Assembly: GCA_937928405.1 (NCBI GenBank)
Contig: CALFWZ010000113.1
Location: 1-64,000, forward strand
Direction: 5' to 3'
Origin: an uncultured Saprospiraceae bacterium
Lineage (GTDB): Bacteria; Bacteroidota; Bacteroidia; Chitinophagales; Saprospiraceae
Length of the DNA stretch: 64,000 nucleotides
Below, in pieces: positions 61,401 through 64,000 of this stretch (positions are counted from its first letter, which is position 1; each line of letters opens with the position of its first letter). The notes under the pieces are model-generated. The model saw only the letters and a program-made list of their open reading frames with translations. It ran no database searches and was not told the DNA's origin. The translations under genes and the position numbers were made by a program.

Positions 61401-64000
61401 GCACATGATTAACTTCAGCCGTAGCAGTCAAGGCAAGTGGCTCAGTGATTTCATACGTTGCGTTAGTAGAACATCCATTTACATCAATAACGGTTACTTC
61501 GTAGATGTCAGCGGCTAAATTTTCAATAGTTGCGGTAGTCTCTCCATTGGACCAAGTGTACTGGTAAGGTGCGACCCCACCGTTCATAATTACACTGATC
61601 AATCCGTTGCTGTTTCCTGCACAATCAATGTTATTGGTACTTGCTGTTAAAGACAAAGCTGCTGGATCAACGATTTCTACAGATGCCGTTGAGTTACATC
61701 CATTTTCATCGGTAGCGATTACATCATAAATGCCAGCAGTAAGATTTGCAAGATCTTCAGTTGTTTCGCCGTTACTCCATTGGTAGGTAAATACACCTGT
61801 ACCACCATTTACAGTGATATCAATACTTCCTTCGCTTCCGGTGTTACAAGTTGGCATAGTTGGATCAACTGTGATCTCAATTGACGTTGGTTCAGTGATT
61901 TCAAAATTTACATTAATAGAACAACCATTTGTGTCAGTGATGATTCCATCATAATTTCCAGCTAATAAATCTGTTAAGTCTTCTGTATCAATTCCATTAC
62001 TCCAGTTAAAAGTATAAGGTGCAATTCCACCATTTACCGTTACGGAAGCAGTACCATCTTGTTCTCCAGAGCAAGTAGCATGGGTTACGTCGATGGTAGC
62101 AGTTATTACCGTAGGTTCCTCGATTACAACCGCTAGTTCCGTACTACAAGCATTGGCATCTGTTACTGTTAAGCTATAAGCACCAGCTACTAAGTTGTTT
62201 GCGTTTTCGGTGAACTCACCGTTACTCCATAGGTAAGCATAAGGTGCGGTGCCACCGATGGTGTTTATGGTAATATTTCCACCATTTCCACCGTTACAAG
62301 TAACATCGGTTTTTTCGATTAATTCTACGATTAACGCGTCCGGTGCGGTAAGTGTTACTTCTCCAGAAGTTTGACAATTATTGGCATCTGTCACTGTGTA
62401 ACTATACGTATCTGCGGATAAACCACTAGCTATTGCTTCCGTTGTACCATTACTCCAGTTATAAGCGTAAGGCGCAGTTCCACCTACAACGGTAATTTGT
62501 GCAGTACCATCTTGGCTATCATGACAAGCAAAGATGCTGGTTGCAGAGGCTAGTGCGTTGAGTTCGGCTGGTTCTGTAATTTCGATACTTCCAACTGCTT
62601 GACAACCTGCAAAGCTAGTAACCGTAACGGAATAAGTTCCGGCAGCTAATCCAACAAGACTTTGATTGGTACTTCCGTTGCTCCAAATTAACTCGTCAAT
62701 AGACTGACCTGATGTTACTGAAAAGCTTGCAAATCCATCTGTACTTCCTGCGCAGCTAACAGAAGATGAATAGTCGAATGCTTCGATTTCAAAAGCATCT
62801 CCATCGTTGATATTGAAGCTTTCTGTCGCAGTACATCCTGCCGCATCTGTAATAGTTACTGAATAGTTTCCGGCTGTTACGTCACTGAGATCTTGGTTGA
62901 TAGAACCATTACTCCAGTTGAAAGTATATGGTGTTGCTCCACCTTGAGCGATCAAGTAAACACCACCCGTTGCTGCCCCTATGCAATTTACATTTACGAT
63001 ATCTCCGTCGACAATTGCCAAAGTAGTTGGTTCAGTAATCGTGGTGCTGATTTCACTTGTACAACCATTGTTATCACTTACGGTTAAGGAATAAGTGCCT
63101 GCACCTAAACCATCTAAGTTTTCCGTAGTAGTACCATTATTCCAAATATAAGCGTAAGGTGCAGAACCACCTGTGGTGGTGGTTTCGATACGACCATTTT
63201 GATCGCCGTTGCAAGTAGCATTTTCTACTAAATCTATATTTACATTAACTGCTTCAGGAGCAGTTAGGGTAACGGATTCTGTTGTAGTACACTGGTTTTC
63301 GTCGGCAATGGTTACAGTGTAAGTGCCAGCTCCTAATCCATTCAGTGAACTGGTGATTTCGCCGTTACTCCACTGATAAGAATGAGTTCCTGTGCCTCCG
63401 TTAGCAATTACTTCTATACTCGCATTGGTTCCATCTGCACAAGCTATTTCTTCTGTAATATTAATGCTTGCGTTTAATACAGTTGGATCTTCGATCGTTA
63501 GTGTAATACTGTTTTGACAATTATTACTATCAAAAACGGTGACGGTATAAGTACCTGCCGCTAATCCGGTTTGACTTTCTTCCGTCGCACCGTTACTCCA
63601 TAAGTATTGGTACCCAGCAGTGCCACCAATCGTCGATACCGTTAGACTACCATTGTCTTCTCCAGTACATAATGTCGAAGTAGCGGTACCAGTAATTTCT
63701 AAGATAGCTGGTTCCGTGACGGTATAACTAACAGTTTTAGTACATCCGTTTGCATCAAGAATATTTATGTCGTAGTTGCCGGCGGAAAGGCCAGTTAAAT
63801 CTTCGGTCGTTTCACCATTGGTCCAGTTGAAAGTGTAGGGAAGTGTTCCTCCCGTGACAGTAAGGTCAATGCTACCTGTTTGGTCACCATTACAATTTAA
63901 GTTAGTAATTAACTCAGTAACAACCATTTGTTCTGGCTGTGTAATTTCAATATTATCAACAAATTCGCAACCATTCGCATCGGTAATAGTTACGGTGTAA
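58429..64000 (-). CDS. giant SprB-repeat, T9SS-exported adhesin-like protein (5' end outside the window)
   Basis: The frame is open to the right edge, so only the last 1857 or so residues are seen. At least 18 SprB-type repeats of about 73-76 residues follow each other, each with a cysteine start, a GG-x2-PY-x-(Y/F)-x-WSNG core, and an L-x-AG-x-Y-x-(V/L)-TVTDANGC end. After them come PKD-like modules (from about residue 1380 of the visible part) and a type A sorting domain (about 1750 to the end, YPNPATTSTFLRL ... LPDGQYYIYSND). SprB of Flavobacterium johnsoniae is the mobile adhesin of gliding motility; this could be such an adhesin or another surface fibre. Repeat number in the complete gene is unknown. 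Confidence 0.93.
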   Translation of the reverse strand, partial: YTVTITDANGCEFVDNIEITQPEQMVVTELITNLNCNGDQTGSIDLTVTGGTLPYTFNWTNGETTEDLTGLSAGNYDINILDANGCTKTVSYTVTEPAILEITGTATSTLCTGEDNGSLTVSTIGGTAGYQYLWSNGATEESQTGLAAGTYTVTVFDSNNCQNSITLTIEDPTVLNASINITEEIACADGTNASIEVIANGGTGTHSYQWSNGEITSSLNGLGAGTYTVTIADENQCTTTESVTLTAPEAVNVNIDLVENATCNGDQNGRIETTTTGGSAPYAYIWNNGTTTENLDGLGAGTYSLTVSDNNGCTSEISTTITEPTTLAIVDGDIVNVNCIGAATGGVYLIAQGGATPYTFNWSNGSINQDLSDVTAGNYSVTITDAAGCTATESFNINDGDAFEIEAFDYSSSVSCAGSTDGFASFSVTSGQSIDELIWSNGSTNQSLVGLAAGTYSVTVTSFAGCQAVGSIEITEPAELNALASATSIFACHDSQDGTAQITVVGGTAPYAYNWSNGTTEAIASGLSADTYSYTVTDANNCQTSGEVTLTAPDALIVELIEKTDVTCNGGNGGNITINTIGGTAPYAYLWSNGEFTENANNLVAGAYSLTVTDANACSTELAVVIEEPTVITATIDVTHATCSGEQDGTASVTVNGGIAPYTFNWSNGIDTEDLTDLLAGNYDGIITDTNGCSINVNFEITEPTSIEITVDPTMPTCNTGSEGSIDITVNGGTGVFTYQWSNGETTEDLANLTAGIYDVIATDENGCNSTASVEIVDPAALSLTASTNNIDCAGNSNGLISVIMNGGVAPYQYTWSNGETTATIENLAADIYEVTVIDVNGCSTNATYEITEPLALTATAEVNHVRCNSGDDGLIEIIATGGNMPYAYQWSNGNNLSVNEDVIAGTYSVTVYDANQCSFTTTVTVNEPTALNPFIFYSADVDCFEGNTGAIEAGANGGVAPYTYQWSNGETTSAIENLVAGEYELTVTDANNCIQTLSTIIDQPEDIEINVFSIRSPKCFGGIDGSARVFVDGGNAPYTVDWDNGQTGTSVVSLNAGNHTLTVTDASGCIKTGNFDVMETPLLETEATISNTLCTGSNDGTISLSPFGGTAPYTASWSNGMNGLSIGNLPAGNYHTTVTDANGCTVAGTFNVISPLQIVSNPFIIHETCAHPGSINVDISGGTAPFTYLWNNGATTSSIDNLTAGLYSMTVTDANNCVATFGYNVPGYTELNLGNVTNIPVRCNGENTGLINTNVNGGFPPYTYNWSNGATEANLSDLAAGIYTLTVTDTEGCIIEESFEVAQTAAITGSIEILAPVSAPGMSDAVLEANISGGFPSYTYAWNTGATTATIENLPAGEYTVTVSDQFDCSESFTIVVAEGVDCNNVSSIINLDRSFCQDNAATFSAEAMGTNSQYDWAFFDGANSNSPFAGTANGLQVDFTFTGFGEKTVQLTVTTANGCTATSEQVLNVSEHVLDGGIIGDDESSCASFTSETIQNVELPGTGSGDYDYLWMYSYSNVAPTGIDDRNWVLILDANSPSYSPGEINVSTYFVRFSKGTGCNEFEASSNVVAKEVNDPGLTADFEVDQAICLDTEISFLATDAGRNANYNWNFFGGNSPRSSYLGSRSGQLANFTFNNSGEIFVQLLIELPDGCYLSKDSILIVEDAGSSACQPANSNVTIQEFGTMIDRTDNSVAFWTILDEVEDVQYEIERSSDGGNNFDIIGAVSGDLSGSYLYTDPAPLSGTSHYRLKVIHPTGELLFSEIVAHQIESEIEGYTYPNPATTSTFLRLNEPLLSDTQMELSDNMGNIIETKIVAAGTSEIFWDLSRLPDGQYYIYSNDRGRRTLISDVLKFNR

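Overview
The window is chromosomal DNA of a low-GC member of the Bacteroidota, most like the Saprospiria/Cytophagia type. The evidence is several type IX secretion (T9SS) C-terminal sorting domains, SprB-like repeats, TonB-dependent receptors with CarboxypepD_reg N-termini, promoters of the TTTG-N19/20-TAnnTTTG type, and little use of Shine-Dalgarno sites. I see no rRNA, tRNA, CRISPR array, prophage or intact transposase gene. The species cannot be named from sequence reading alone.

Layout. 1-4.7 kb: a sigma-54 activator and miaB with a MITE-like element between them, then a two-gene toxin-antitoxin-like pair. 4.8-10.3 kb: a TonB-dependent receptor and two related T9SS-exported proteins. 10.3-14.5 kb: a RavA/MoxR-type ATPase and a ViaA-type VWA protein, separated by a GxxExxY gene embedded in alternating inverted repeats. 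14.5-18.3 kb: nucleoside transporter and uridine kinase, divergently arranged. 18.4-21.7 kb: a cobalamin riboswitch, a BtuB-like receptor and a DUF4465 protein, likely one vitamin B12 uptake unit. 21.7-26.1 kb: a phenylacetyl-CoA epoxidase operon (paaE-A-B-C-D-I). 26.3-30.5 kb: a methyltransferase with a structured leader, queE, a hydrolase, an Ada-type repair protein and a DUF1697 protein. 31.4-37.2 kb: clpB, a small Tat-like secreted protein, a PRMT-like methyltransferase and xseA.

37.3-38.6 kb holds the most unusual locus: a 66-residue peptide with a double-glycine motif, a 55-residue peptide with an NHLP/LigA-like helix, and a tetrapyrrole-methylase-fold enzyme resembling the alpha-N-methyltransferases of split borosins. 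The second peptide and the enzyme are translationally coupled (GTGA overlap). This looks like a small RiPP or split-borosin-like cassette.

38.6-58.1 kb: an AhpD-like protein, gamma-glutamyltransferase, an M16 peptidase, a GH16 glucanase with a T9SS tail, an OmpA-family protein, another outer-membrane receptor-like protein, a YpfJ-type zinc metallopeptidase and several hypotheticals. 58.4 kb to the right edge: the 3' part of a giant SprB-repeat adhesin-like gene that runs out of the window.

Intergenic DNA is rich in small repeats: two MITE-like elements, octamer tandem arrays (AACAATTC, AACAAATC) near stop codons, CCTGCCGGCAGG palindromes, long A/T palindromes and strong hairpin terminators. 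One promoter-terminator pair without an ORF (41221-41459) is a candidate small RNA.
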